From: JACDAV01 sp036556145
GTDB lineage: Bacteria > Chloroflexota > Limnocylindria > Limnocylindrales > CSP1-4
Direction of reading: 5' to 3'
DNA length: 21,096 bases
NCBI GenBank assembly: GCA_036556145.1
Contig: DATBKB010000096.1
Coordinates: 1-21,096, forward strand
The notes under the pieces were generated by a model that was not told the DNA's origin, ran no database searches, and saw nothing but the letters and a program-made list of their open reading frames with translations. Shown piece by piece: positions 6,963 through 14,911 of this stretch; positions within the stretch are counted from its first letter, which is position 1, and each line of letters opens with the position of its first letter. The translations under genes were made by a program, and so were the position numbers.

Positions 6963-8030
6963 TCAGTACCCGGCGTTCGGGTCGACGACGTTGAGGAGCG
7001 GCTTGCCCGCTGCGAACCGGCGCAGGTTGTCGCAGAAGAGGTCGACGCTGCGGTCGAGGACGCGGCCGCTCGACCATGACGTGTGCGGCGTGACGATGAC
7101 GTTCGACAGCCGGTAGAACGGTGAGTCCTGCGGCAGCGGCTCCTCGGTGAACGTGTCGAGGATCGCGCCACCCATCGGCCCGGTCTCGAGGGCACGTAGG
7201 AGCGCCCGCTCGTCGATGAGCCGGCCGCGCGCAACGTTGATGAGCCACGACCCCGCTTTCATGGCCGCGAGCGCTCGCTCGTCGATCATGCCCTCGGTGT
7301 CGGGCGTCAGCGGCGCGGCCAGGACGACGAAGTCCGACTCGCGCAGCAGCTCCGGCAGGCCGTCCGGCGCGAGGAGGCGATCGATGCGGACGTTGCCGCC
7401 GCCCTCGTCTTCCCCGCGCGACGCCGACGCGCCGGCCTCCGTGCGTCGCCGGGTCGCCACGATCCGGCAGCCGAACGCCGAGGCGAGCGATGCGACCTCG
7501 CGGCCGATCGACCCGAGCCCGACGATCCCGACCGTCACGTCTCGCAGCTCCGAGCCCTCGAGCGGCTGCCACGTCCGCTCCCGCTGGAGCTCCATGAGCT
7601 GCGGCAGGTTGCGGCTGACCGCGAGGATCATCATCAGGACGTACTCGGCGATCGGCCGGCTGAAGACGCCGCGCGCGTTCGTGATGACGACCCCGCGCGC
7701 CCGGCCCGCCGGCGTGAGCGCCCGTTCGACGCCGGCCGTGGCGCTGTGAACCCAGCTGAGGCGGGGCGCACGCGCGAGCAGCCGGTCGAACGCGTCGGCG
7801 GCGAGCCAGCCGCGAAGGAGCACCTCGATGTCCTCGAGCGGGCCGTCGGCGAGACCTTCGGTCGAGATCGTCACGATCCGCGCGCCGGGTGCCGCCTCGC
7901 GAATTCGCTCGAGGTCGCGCGCCCGGTAGCGAGCCGCGAGGATCGGGCTCAGCGCGATCGCCGTCGGTGCCCCGCCCGGACCGCTTCCCGGCCCGGGCGC
8001 CTGGCGCGGCTCGACGGCTCCCTGCGTCAC
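6963..8030 (-). CDS. D-2-hydroxyacid dehydrogenase, probably NADP(H)-dependent
   Basis: A 355-aa D-isomer-specific 2-hydroxyacid dehydrogenase, which interconverts a 2-oxoacid such as glyoxylate or hydroxypyruvate and the D-hydroxyacid. Seen: catalytic-domain halves flanking a Rossmann domain with GLGSIG (171-176), and the catalytic trio R268 (VARGRLID), E297 (DTFTEEPLP) and H316 (TPHTSW). The strand after the glycine motif ends in ATRRR (192-196) with no acidic residue, which in this family favours NADP(H), as in GhrA-type reductases. A short insert rich in Glu/Gly (199-213) is unusual. The GTG at 8030 overlaps the TGA of the upstream gene (GTGA), so translation is probably coupled; about 20 poorly conserved residues precede the first strand, so a later start cannot be excluded. 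The substrate is not determinable. Confidence 0.88.
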   Translation of the reverse strand: MTQGAVEPRQAPGPGSGPGGAPTAIALSPILAARYRARDLERIREAAPGARIVTISTEGLADGPLEDIEVLLRGWLAADAFDRLLARAPRLSWVHSATAGVERALTPAGRARGVVITNARGVFSRPIAEYVLMMILAVSRNLPQLMELQRERTWQPLEGSELRDVTVGIVGLGSIGREVASLASAFGCRIVATRRRTEAGASASRGEDEGGGNVRIDRLLAPDGLPELLRESDFVVLAAPLTPDTEGMIDERALAAMKAGSWLINVARGRLIDERALLRALETGPMGGAILDTFTEEPLPQDSPFYRLSNVIVTPHTSWSSGRVLDRSVDLFCDNLRRFAAGKPLLNVVDPNAGY

Positions 8031-9244
8031 GGCGTCGCGGCCGCTCCCGGCATGACCCGCTCGAGCCAGCGCTGCGGCTCGTCCACCTCGCCGGGTCGCG
8101 GCAGGGTCTCCGGGCCCTCCCACAGCCGCCGCAGGGCCGCCGGGCCGCGCGCCTCGGCGAGCGCCCGGACGAACTTCTCGCCCTTCTTGTACTGCTCGAG
8201 CTTGAGGTCCATGCCGGTGACGCGCAGGATCGCGCGCTCGAAGGGCGTCCGGCGTTCCCGTCGCTCGTGGAACCGGGCGCTGATCGTCTCGACGTCGGGC
8301 ACGAGGTCGCGGCCGACCTCGTCCATGACGTAGTCGGAGAACCCCTCGAGCAGGCTCATGACGGCCTGGGTCTCGCGGAACAGCGCGCGCTGCTCGTCGC
8401 TCATGAGCCGCTCCATCCAGTGCTCACCGGCGGCCTCGCCGCGCAGCGACCGGCCGATCGCCCGCAGCGCGTCGCGCCCCAACGACGCCGCGCCGCGGCT
8501 GAACAGCTCGAGCTGGCGCTCGAGTCGCCGGGCGATGTAGGGGCGAAGCCAGGGATGGGCCTCGAACTCGAACGCGTGCGTCGTCTCGTGGAGGGCGATC
8601 CACGTGCGGAACGGGGCGAGCGGGACGTTGAGCGCTTGGGCGGTCTGGCGGATGTTCTCCTCGACGAACAGCAGCCGGCCGGGCGTCGCCTCGGCGGAGA
8701 GCAGCGCGAGGTCGTACTGGCCGAGGACCTTCTGGCCCATGAACCCGAGCAGGAACCCGAGCTGGCGCGTGGTCACGTAGCGGTTGGCGATCGCCATCGC
8801 CGCCTTGCCGAAGCCCGATCCGACCGGCACGACCTGGTCGAGCAGCTCGCCCTCGATGTGGCCGATGAGCGACGCGAACGTCTGGACGTTGGCGTGGACC
8901 CAGGCGGCACGATCGACGACGCCCGACCGCTCGACGACGCCGGGCAGCTGCGTCTCGAGCGCCGCCGAGAGGCGGGGCACGATGCGGTCCATCGCCCGGG
9001 CGTAGGCCGGCTCGACCGCCCTGAGCTCCTCCGCCGTCAGTGCGCCGGGCGCGCGGCGGAGCCGGGAGACGGCGATCCGCTCCGCCTCGGGCCAGTCGAC
9101 GAGGCCCTTGCGGGCATGGCGCTCGGCGTGCCGGCCGAGGAGCGTCGCCGCCGCGCCGAGCGCGGATCCGACGACGAACCCGACCTGCCAGGCGCGGTCG
9201 TCGCGCCAGCGGGGACCGCGGCGGGCCTGCCGCGCGGTGCTCAT
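8027..9244 (-). CDS. DUF2342-family zincin-like metallopeptidase
   Basis: A 405-aa protein of the DUF2342 family (zinc-dependent metalloprotease-like; one subgroup has been noted beside coenzyme F420 genes in Actinobacteria). Seen: HETTH (219-223), the HExxH zinc motif with catalytic E220, followed at 300 by E in LLEGFSDYVMDEVG, a plausible third ligand of the gluzincin type. The block YVTTRQLGFLLGFMGQKVLGQYDLALL (156-182) and the C-terminal ending DEPQRWLERVMP are typical of the family. A hydrophobic, glycine-rich stretch (21-37) lies near the N-terminus; it is short and may be buried rather than membrane-spanning. The ATG at 9244 overlaps the murI stop by 4 bp (ATGA), and the 3' end overlaps the next gene by 4 bp. 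No F420 genes are visible here. The proteolytic activity is a family prediction. Confidence 0.87.
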   Translation of the reverse strand: MSTARQARRGPRWRDDRAWQVGFVVGSALGAAATLLGRHAERHARKGLVDWPEAERIAVSRLRRAPGALTAEELRAVEPAYARAMDRIVPRLSAALETQLPGVVERSGVVDRAAWVHANVQTFASLIGHIEGELLDQVVPVGSGFGKAAMAIANRYVTTRQLGFLLGFMGQKVLGQYDLALLSAEATPGRLLFVEENIRQTAQALNVPLAPFRTWIALHETTHAFEFEAHPWLRPYIARRLERQLELFSRGAASLGRDALRAIGRSLRGEAAGEHWMERLMSDEQRALFRETQAVMSLLEGFSDYVMDEVGRDLVPDVETISARFHERRERRTPFERAILRVTGMDLKLEQYKKGEKFVRALAEARGPAALRRLWEGPETLPRPGEVDEPQRWLERVMPGAAATP

Positions 9245-10101
9245 CGAACCACCGCCTGGAGCTCGACGCCCGCGACCTCCGGGAACGACGCTCCGAAGAG
9301 CCGTCCCGCGAGACCTGCAAAGGCCGACACATCGCCGGTCGTAAGCTGGACATGGTTCGCGGCACTCCCCGAGGGCGCGGCGAGGCCGTTGACCTCGAGC
9401 AGCTCGGCCAGCGCCGAGGCGGTCGCCGTCGCCGAGTCGACGATGGCCACGCCGTCACCGGCGACGCCGGCGATGACCGGGCGCAGCAACGGGTAGTGCG
9501 TGCAGCCGAGCAGCAGCGTGTCGACCTTGGCCGACGCGGGCAGCGGGAAGATGAACTCCCCATCGGCGTCGCGCGAGCCGAGCAACGGGGCGAGCGATTC
9601 CGCGACCGTCGCCTCGACGGCCGGACCGGAGAGGTCGCCGGCCTCGACCATCGGGACGAAGGCGGGCGTGGCGTGCTCGTACACCTCGATGGCCGGATTC
9701 TCCTCCTTGATCGCCCAGAAGTAGGCCCGCGACCGGACCGTCGCCGGCGTCGCGATGACGCCGACCCGCCGGTTGCGGCTGGCGAGCGCCGCGGCCGCGG
9801 CCCCCGGCCGGATGACGCCGAGGATCGGGAGGTCGTGACGGCGGCGGAGGTCGGGCAGGGCGACCGCGGTCGAGGTGTTGCAGGCGATGACGACCGCCTT
9901 GACGTCCCGCTCGACGAGGGCATCGACGGACTCGCCCGAGAACTGCCGGACCTCCTCGTCGGGGCGCGTCCCGTACGGTGCCCGTGCGTTGTCGCCGAGG
10001 TAGACGGTCGATTCGCCGGGCAGGCGGCGCAGGATCTCGCGCAGGACGGTCAGTCCGCCGACTCCGGAGTCGAAGACGCCGATCGGTCGAGGGTCGGGCA
10101 T
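9241..10101 (-). CDS. murI: Glutamate racemase
   Basis: A 286-aa cytosolic enzyme that converts L-glutamate to D-glutamate for peptidoglycan. Seen: N-terminal FDSGVGGLTVL with D11, the first catalytic cysteine C74 in ACNTSTA, the second C200 in GCTHYPLL with H202, YLGDNARAPYG (34-44), and LGVIRPGAAAA, all characteristic. Length is as usual for bacterial MurI. The ATG at 10101 is 9 bp after the TAA of the receiver-ATPase gene; AAGG 8-11 bases upstream could serve as ribosome binding site. The stop overlaps the next gene's start. Its presence indicates a peptidoglycan-making cell. It is an essential gene placed second in an operon with genes not usually linked to wall synthesis. Confidence 0.96.
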   Translation of the reverse strand: MPDPRPIGVFDSGVGGLTVLREILRRLPGESTVYLGDNARAPYGTRPDEEVRQFSGESVDALVERDVKAVVIACNTSTAVALPDLRRRHDLPILGVIRPGAAAAALASRNRRVGVIATPATVRSRAYFWAIKEENPAIEVYEHATPAFVPMVEAGDLSGPAVEATVAESLAPLLGSRDADGEFIFPLPASAKVDTLLLGCTHYPLLRPVIAGVAGDGVAIVDSATATASALAELLEVNGLAAPSGSAANHVQLTTGDVSAFAGLAGRLFGASFPEVAGVELQAVVR

Positions 10102-10110
10102 GCCCCGACC

Positions 10111-11259
10111 TTAGCGCCTCGCGCCGACTGGCGTTCGCGCCGCCCCGAACAGCTCGACCGCCACGCGGACCACGTCCTGGCTGATCTGGGCCTTGGGATT
10201 GGCGAGCACGAACGGCACGCCGTCATTGTTGGCCTGCACGACGAGCTTGCCGTCCGACACGACGCTGTGCTCCGGCACGCGGCCGATCGCCTTCGCCAGC
10301 TCCTGCGGGCTGATGCCGCCCGGCGAGTCGGCGCGGTTGACGAGGTAGTGCACCTTCGACGGTGCGTACCCGATCGTCCGGAACGTATCGGCGACGGCGA
10401 TCGTGTTGTGGATCGTCGTCGAGTCGTAGGTCACGATCTCGATGATCGTGTCGCTCGCGTCGAGGAACGCGAGGTTGATGTCGTTGATGGCCGAGCTCAT
10501 GTCGATGACGATCGCCTGGTAGACGCGCCGCAGCAGCGACAGGACCTTGTCGATGTCGCGGTTCGTCACCATCTCGGACATTTCGATCCGCGGCGGGGCG
10601 AGGAGGATGTCGATCCCCGACGGGTCGCGCCAGACGACGTCCTGGAGGTCGGACTCGGCGATCCGGTCGGTCGGCAGGTCGAGGATCGACGGCGAGTCGA
10701 CCGGGACCTTGAGGAGCGAGCGCAGGTCGCCGAACTGCAGGCTGCCGTCGATGAGGACGGTGCGCTGGTCCTGCTGGTGGATCGCGCAGGCAAGGTTGAA
10801 CGCGATCGTCGTCTTGCCGACGCCGCCCTTCGGCGCGAAGACCGAGATGACCTTCGAGTTCGCGATCGCGCTCGTTGCGATGAACTCGCGACGGACCTGG
10901 TTGACGCGGGTGAGGAGGTCGTAGCCGGAGAACGGCATGGACAGAACGCCGTGGATCCCTCGCTCGGCCGACGCCTCGACGGGGTGCTGGGGGACCGTCA
11001 GGACGATGACCGGGACGCCGAGGCCCGCGGCGCGGATCTGCTCGACGAGCGGCATGCCCTTGATCCGGCCCTGGAGCAGTGCGTCGACGACGACGATGTC
11101 CGGCCGCAGCTGGCTCATCTGGGCGATGACGCGCGACCCGTCCGTCAGGACGTCGAGCAACTTGATCTGGGCCTGCGAAGTCAGCAGGCCGCGGATGTAC
11201 TGCGCCACCTGCGGGACGTCCTCGACGAGGAGCAGGCGGGTCTGATCGCTCCCAGGCAT
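10111..11259 (-). CDS. Receiver domain fused to MinD/ParA ATPase (CpaE/TadZ type)
   Basis: A 382-aa two-domain protein like CpaE/TadZ, which in known systems marks the cell pole and directs assembly of Tad pili. Residues 5-125 form a receiver: acidic pair E13/D14, phosphoacceptor-position D59 (IVVVDALLQG), T88. The conserved lysine before P-F is replaced by methionine (SMPF, M108), so phosphorylation signalling may be lost or altered. Residues 136-375 form a deviant Walker A ATPase: KGGVGKTT (144-151) with signature K144 and K149, and a Walker B-like VIDMSS. There is no obvious C-terminal amphipathic MinD tail. It is the first gene of a minus-strand operon with murI, and no tad/cpa pilus gene is in the window, so its job is open: cell-pole or division placement, or pili encoded elsewhere. 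The ATG at 11259 lies 8 bases after a TATAGT box. Confidence 0.88.
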   Translation of the reverse strand: MPGSDQTRLLLVEDVPQVAQYIRGLLTSQAQIKLLDVLTDGSRVIAQMSQLRPDIVVVDALLQGRIKGMPLVEQIRAAGLGVPVIVLTVPQHPVEASAERGIHGVLSMPFSGYDLLTRVNQVRREFIATSAIANSKVISVFAPKGGVGKTTIAFNLACAIHQQDQRTVLIDGSLQFGDLRSLLKVPVDSPSILDLPTDRIAESDLQDVVWRDPSGIDILLAPPRIEMSEMVTNRDIDKVLSLLRRVYQAIVIDMSSAINDINLAFLDASDTIIEIVTYDSTTIHNTIAVADTFRTIGYAPSKVHYLVNRADSPGGISPQELAKAIGRVPEHSVVSDGKLVVQANNDGVPFVLANPKAQISQDVVRVAVELFGAARTPVGARR

Positions 11260-11267
11260 CGGGGCGG

Positions 11268-11273
11268 ACTATA
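11268..11273 (-). promoter_or_regulatory. Minus-10 of the cpaE-murI operon, probably leaderless
   Basis: TATAGT on the minus strand ends 8 bases before the ATG at 11259, so transcription would start within 1-2 bases of the start codon; no Shine-Dalgarno is present between. The flanking 11270-11311 is the most AT-rich stretch of this intergenic gap. No clear minus-35 is seen. Confidence 0.45.
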
Positions 11274-11303
11274 GCAACGCCAACTAGTACTACGGGACCG
11301 CCC

Positions 11304-11327
11304 AAAAGTAAGGCCCAGCCTCGGCTG
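11304..11327 (-). terminator. Possible intrinsic terminator after the methyltransferase gene
   Basis: On the minus strand the inverted repeat CAGCC/GGCTG (11327-11316) is followed by GGGCC and then TTACTTTT (11311-11304). The stem is short and the T-tract is separated from it by a few bases, so this is a weak but correctly placed candidate, 15 bp after the stop at 11343. Confidence 0.35.
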
Positions 11328-11342
11328 CCCTGCCGCTCCGGG

Positions 11343-12251
11343 CTAGCGGCGGACCGCGACGAGGACGGCGCGCTCGCTCGTGGGACCGAGCGGCTCCAGG
11401 TCGTAGCCGCCCGCGAGCTGCTCGACCTCGAGGCCGGCATCGCTCGCGAGCCCCCGCAGCTCGTCCGCCGACACGAGGCGCAGACGCTCGACCTTCAGCC
11501 ACCGTGCGGCGGGCCGGCCGGGCTCTCCCTCCTCGTAGATCGTCGTGAGCGTCACGCCCTGGGTCGCCGGGTCATGGTGAGCGGAGGCGATCTTCGTGAC
11601 GCCGAGACCGGTCTCGGGATCCCGACGCCCGTACTCGAGGACGAGCCGGCCGTCGAACCGCGCAAGGTCCTCGGCGCCGGGCTGCCAGACGTCGACGACC
11701 GCGAGGCCCCCGGGTCCGAGGTGGGCGGCCATCGTCCGCAGCGCTCCGAGCTGCGCGTCCCGGCTGCCGAGCGCGAGCATCGTGTTGAGGGGCAGGAAGG
11801 CGAGCTGGAACGACCCGGCCTCCGGCAGTTCCGCGTCGACGAGATCCGTTTCGACGAGCCTCAGCCGATCGCCGCCGACGCCGGCGGCCTTCGCCGCGCG
11901 ACGCGCCCGGTCGAGCATCGCCCCGTCGTGGTCGACGCCGACGACCCGATGACCGGCCCGGGCCAACGGGACGGCCAACCGCCCGGTGCCGACCCCGAGC
12001 TCGAGGATCGGGTCGCCGGTCCGTGCCGCGAGGGCGCGATAGAGATCGAGGTCGCCCGGGTCGTCGACGAGGTCGAGGTCGTAGAGGCGGGCGAGGGCCC
12101 CGGCCTCGGACGCCGACCGGCCAGCGCCGCCGCCCGTCTCAGCCCCCGGGTCGCTCGAGTCGAACGGAGCGACCCGACGCCTTCTTCGCCGCCAGCGATC
12201 CGATCGCCTCGAGGACCGCGCGATTCGCGGCCATCGCCGTCGTCTCGGCAT
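11343..12251 (-). CDS. Class I SAM-dependent methyltransferase
   Basis: A Rossmann-fold methyltransferase. Seen: a Y-D-L-D-L helix (57-61), motif I LELGVGTGRLAVPLA (83-97), acidic end of strand 2 at D107 (VVGVDHDG), D-L loop after LRLVETDL, motif IV region FQLAFLPLNTMLALG, and GPGGLAVVDVWQPG. The C-terminal part (ARWLKVERLRLVSADEL, then EVEQLAGGYD and a final strand) is typical of small-molecule methyltransferases of the ubiE/cyclopropane-like fold; the substrate is not readable. Start problem: between the upstream agmatinase stop and the first conserved helix there is no ATG, GTG or TTG in frame. The only canonical start is the ATG at 12251, inside agmatinase (113-bp overlap), which adds an implausible Arg-rich leader (12 Arg in residues 3-26). 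The true N-terminus is therefore uncertain. Confidence 0.8.
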   Translation of the reverse strand: MPRRRRWPRIARSSRRSDRWRRRRRRVAPFDSSDPGAETGGGAGRSASEAGALARLYDLDLVDDPGDLDLYRALAARTGDPILELGVGTGRLAVPLARAGHRVVGVDHDGAMLDRARRAAKAAGVGGDRLRLVETDLVDAELPEAGSFQLAFLPLNTMLALGSRDAQLGALRTMAAHLGPGGLAVVDVWQPGAEDLARFDGRLVLEYGRRDPETGLGVTKIASAHHDPATQGVTLTTIYEEGEPGRPAARWLKVERLRLVSADELRGLASDAGLEVEQLAGGYDLEPLGPTSERAVLVAVRR

Positions 12252-13215
12252 GGTCGTACGGCGGGCTCACCTCGACGACGTCCATCGCCGCGAGCTCGAC
12301 CGCGCCGACGACTTGCCGGATCGCGCGCAGCACCTCGCGCGTGAGCATCCCGCCCGGCTCCGGGGTGCCCGTGCCCGGCGCCATGCCCGGATCGACGACG
12401 TCGATGTCGAGGCTCAGGTAGATCGCGTCGGCGCCCTCGAGCGCCTCGCCGATCGCATCGGCGATGACCGCCTCCGCGCCGCGCTCCTCGATCTCGCGCA
12501 TGAAGTGCCAGCGCATCCCCTGGGCCTGCATCCACCGGAACACGTCGACGGGCGGCCAGTACCCGCGCAGCCCCACCTGGACGAAGTTGCGACCGCGGAC
12601 GGCACCCGACTCGATCAGTCGCCGCATCGGCGTCCCGTGGCCCGCGAGCTGGCCCCAATCCTCGGGCGCTGTGTCAGCGTGGGCATCGAAGTGGACGATG
12701 CCGATGCTGCCCGGACGGCGCGCCTCGGCGACCGCCGACGCGGATGGCCACGTGATCGAGTGATCGCCGCCGAGGACGATCGGGATCGCGCCGGTGGCGG
12801 CAACCTCGCCAACCTTGCGGTAGATCATCGCGTGGCCGCGCTCGAGGAACGCCGGCACGACGTTCGCGTCACCGGCATCGACGACGGTCAGGACCTCGAA
12901 CGGCTGCAGCTCACCCGGGTGCTGGAGCGAGTGGAGCGAGCCCGTCGCGTAATTCGCCTCGCGGATCGCACGCGGCCCGAATCGCGCGCCGGGCCGGTGC
13001 GACACGGCGTCGTCGAACGGCGCCCCGACGATCGCGACGTCCGCGCCGCGGCGGCGGATCTCGGCCGGATCGGTGACCCAGGGCAGCTTCTGGAACGACG
13101 ACGGCCCGACGTAGATCGGCAGGTCGAAGTCGCTGTACGTCTCGTACTCGCGGTCCCAGCCGTGAAGCGAGCCGAAGCCGCCCGGCGGCATGGGATCGTG
13201 GGGGCGCTCAGCCAC
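12139..13215 (-). CDS. Agmatinase-family ureohydrolase (binuclear metal)
   Basis: A 358-aa member of the arginase/agmatinase family, which hydrolyses a guanidino compound to urea and an amine. All metal ligands are visible: H152 (LGGDHSIT), D177, H179 and D181 (HFDAHADT), D270 and D272 (SLDIDVVDP), followed by GMAPGTGTPEPGG. GHGTPMRRL (192-200) corresponds to the agmatinase-type substrate loop. The N-terminal 45 residues are longer than in E. coli SpeB. The last 15 or so residues (SGRSVRLERPGG) lie beyond the usual end and run into the methyltransferase frame. The start is GTG at 13215, chosen for GGGAG with 8 bases between; ATG at codon 9 is an alternative. Substrate could be agmatine, guanidinobutyrate, guanidine or similar. 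It follows the M20 hydrolase by 66 bp on the same strand. Confidence 0.9.
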   Translation of the reverse strand: MAERPHDPMPPGGFGSLHGWDREYETYSDFDLPIYVGPSSFQKLPWVTDPAEIRRRGADVAIVGAPFDDAVSHRPGARFGPRAIREANYATGSLHSLQHPGELQPFEVLTVVDAGDANVVPAFLERGHAMIYRKVGEVAATGAIPIVLGGDHSITWPSASAVAEARRPGSIGIVHFDAHADTAPEDWGQLAGHGTPMRRLIESGAVRGRNFVQVGLRGYWPPVDVFRWMQAQGMRWHFMREIEERGAEAVIADAIGEALEGADAIYLSLDIDVVDPGMAPGTGTPEPGGMLTREVLRAIRQVVGAVELAAMDVVEVSPPYDHAETTAMAANRAVLEAIGSLAAKKASGRSVRLERPGG

Positions 13216-13281
13216 GTCGGGATCTCCCGGGGCGCCGCCGGTTCGAATCCAATCGTCCAGCGGGGCGCGCCGCGAACGATC

Positions 13282-14508
13282 CTAGCCGCTGCGCGAGGTG
13301 TTGTCGCGGAACTCCTTCCACGCCGCTTCGACGAGCTTCGGATCCTGGAACAGCTCCCAGGCCACCTGGGCGATGAGCGTGGCCGCGAGGAGCGTCGTCT
13401 CGTCGGCCCGCGGCGTGGCCGCCGCGTCGCGAAAGCGGGTCGAGTGGCCGGGCGTCCCCTCCGGGGTGATTGCCATGTCGGGGTGGATCGTCGGGCATAC
13501 CCAGCTGACGTTGCCCATGTCGGTGCTGCCCGACGACGGGTCCGGGCCCTGGTCGGCGATGCCGTAGGCCGCGGCATTCGCGAGCCAGCGGGCCTCGAGC
13601 GTCCGGTTCGGATTCATCGCCGTGGCGCCGCCGGAGAACACGACCTCGACCGACGTCCCGGTCGCGAGCGCGGCGCCCTCGGCGAGGCCACGGAAGCGCT
13701 CGCGCATCTCCTCGTAGTAGGGCTGTGATGCGCTGCGGAGCATGAACCAGGCGGCCGCCCGGTCGGGGATGATGTTCGCGGCCGTGCCGCCCTCGGTGAC
13801 GATGCCGTGGACTCGCGCGTGCGTCTCGAGCTGCTGCCGCCACAACCCGACGGACGTGAAGAGGAGGATCAGCGCGTCCAGCGCGTTGCGACCCTTCCAC
13901 GGGTCGGCGGCCGCGTGCGCCTGGAGACCGGTGAACGTCACGTTGACGTCCTCGGACGCCAGCGGCTGGCTCTCCACGTGGTTGCGGTCGCACGGGTGGT
14001 AGAGCAGCGCCGCATCGAGGCCGTCGAACAGGCCGTCGTCGATCATCACCTGCTTGCCGCTGCCGCGCTCCTCGGCCGGCGTGCCAAGGAAGACGATCTC
14101 CCCGGCGATCTCGTCGGCGAGCGATGCGAGCGCGATCGCCGAGCCCACGCCCTGCGCCGCCATCGTGTTGTGGCCGCACCCGTGGCCGAGACCAGGCAGC
14201 GCGTCGTACTCGGCGAGGATGCCGATTCGCGGGCCCGTCCCGCGACCGCCACGGCGGACGGCGCGGATCGCGGTCTTCAGGCTGCCCGCCGGATGCTCGA
14301 CCTCGTAGCCGTGCTTCCTGAGCACGTCGGCGATCCACGCCGACGCCTGGTGCTCCTCGAACGCCGGCTCCGGATTGGCGTGGATCCGATGCGAGAGCTC
14401 GAGGATGGCGTCGCGATTGGCCTCGACGGCCTCGGCCAGGCGGCGCTTGCCGTCGGCGTGCGGCTGCGCTGGGGCCGCGGCGGTGAGTGACGTCGGCTTT
14501 GTCGGCAA
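13282..14508 (-). CDS. M20-family amidohydrolase, AbgB-like
   Basis: A 408-aa metal-dependent amidohydrolase of the M20D type, related to p-aminobenzoyl-glutamate hydrolase subunit B. Seen: D102 in AEYDALPGLGHGCGHN with C111 and H113 as metal-site residues, E146/E147 in GTPAEERGSG, H171 in LLYHP, the dimerisation domain starting at FTGLQAHAAADPWKGRNALDA, and the last metal histidine in TPGHSTRFRDAA near the C-terminus. No signal peptide, so cytosolic. The start is TTG at 14508: GGAGG lies 5 bases upstream and no ATG/GTG fits after the preceding gene's stop, 14 bp away. An upstream in-frame start at 14676 would overlap the membrane protein gene almost halfway and is not credible. The substrate may be an N-acyl amino acid, folate fragment or dipeptide. 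Confidence 0.9.
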   Translation of the reverse strand: MPTKPTSLTAAAPAQPHADGKRRLAEAVEANRDAILELSHRIHANPEPAFEEHQASAWIADVLRKHGYEVEHPAGSLKTAIRAVRRGGRGTGPRIGILAEYDALPGLGHGCGHNTMAAQGVGSAIALASLADEIAGEIVFLGTPAEERGSGKQVMIDDGLFDGLDAALLYHPCDRNHVESQPLASEDVNVTFTGLQAHAAADPWKGRNALDALILLFTSVGLWRQQLETHARVHGIVTEGGTAANIIPDRAAAWFMLRSASQPYYEEMRERFRGLAEGAALATGTSVEVVFSGGATAMNPNRTLEARWLANAAAYGIADQGPDPSSGSTDMGNVSWVCPTIHPDMAITPEGTPGHSTRFRDAAATPRADETTLLAATLIAQVAWELFQDPKLVEAAWKEFRDNTSRSG

Positions 14509-14522
14509 CGGTGCCTCCGAGA

Positions 14523-14897
14523 TCAGCGTTGGACGGAGAGCGTCGCCTCGGCAACGAGCACCATGGCGACGATGAAGAGGGCGATCGCGGGCTCGAACAG
14601 CCCCTGGAGTCGAAGGACGACGAGAACAGCCACGACGACCGAAACCCACGCTCCCCGGCGGATCGCCCGCAGCCAATCGCCACGGTACGCGATCCGCCGA
14701 TGTCTCGCGAACGACGAGAGCCAGAACAGCGGCACCGCCGTGAGCCCGACCGCGAGGCCGATGAGGAGGGCGCCGACGAAGCCGGCGCCCGAGTCGACGC
14801 GCGGGTCGCGCGTCGTGAGGACGAGCCCGACGAGAGCCCAGACGATCGCGGCTGAACCGAGAACTGCGATGTTCGCGAACCGATCGCGCGCCTCCAT
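14523..14897 (-). CDS. Four-helix membrane protein of unknown function
   Basis: A 124-aa integral membrane protein not recognised as a named family. Four hydrophobic segments are seen: about 10-28 (VLGSAAIVWALVGLVLTT), 39-61 (FVGALLIGLAVGLTAVPLFW), 84-100 (AWVSVVVAVLVVLRL) and 104-121 (FEPAIALFIVAMVLVAEATL). A strongly basic loop (SFARHRRIAYRGDWLRAIRRG) between helices 2 and 3 should face the cytoplasm, which puts both ends in the cytoplasm. There are no enzyme motifs. The ATG at 14897 lies 11 bp downstream of the response-regulator stop, and a TAGACT box ends 8 bases before it. It is probably co-transcribed with its neighbours and could also be made from a leaderless message. Hydropathy and tight packing support it as a real gene. 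Confidence 0.78.
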   Translation of the reverse strand: MEARDRFANIAVLGSAAIVWALVGLVLTTRDPRVDSGAGFVGALLIGLAVGLTAVPLFWLSSFARHRRIAYRGDWLRAIRRGAWVSVVVAVLVVLRLQGLFEPAIALFIVAMVLVAEATLSVQR

Positions 14898-14905
14898 CGA
14901 GGCGG

Positions 14906-14911
14906 AGTCTA
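14906..14911 (-). promoter_or_regulatory. Possible leaderless minus-10 for the membrane-protein gene
   Basis: TAGACT on the minus strand overlaps the TAG stop of the response-regulator gene and ends 8 bases before the ATG at 14897. The same hexamer is in the mrfA and DUF4446 promoter candidates. There is no supporting minus-35. Confidence 0.3.

Noticed and set aside
9040..11274. 744-codon plus-strand frame across the zincin, murI and CpaE genes
   Set aside because: Asp/Arg-rich translation with no domain features; the minus-strand genes beneath it carry full catalytic motifs.
13237..13260. GGTTCGAATCC, resembling a tRNA T-arm, between the M20 and agmatinase genes
   Set aside because: Only two base pairs of the five-pair stem can form, there is no acceptor stem or anticodon arm, and the flanks are coding on both sides.
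14509..14676. Extended N-terminus of the M20 hydrolase from 14676
   Set aside because: It overlaps the convincing membrane-protein gene by about 150 bp and is Arg-rich nonsense; a TTG with GGAGG at 14508 explains the start.
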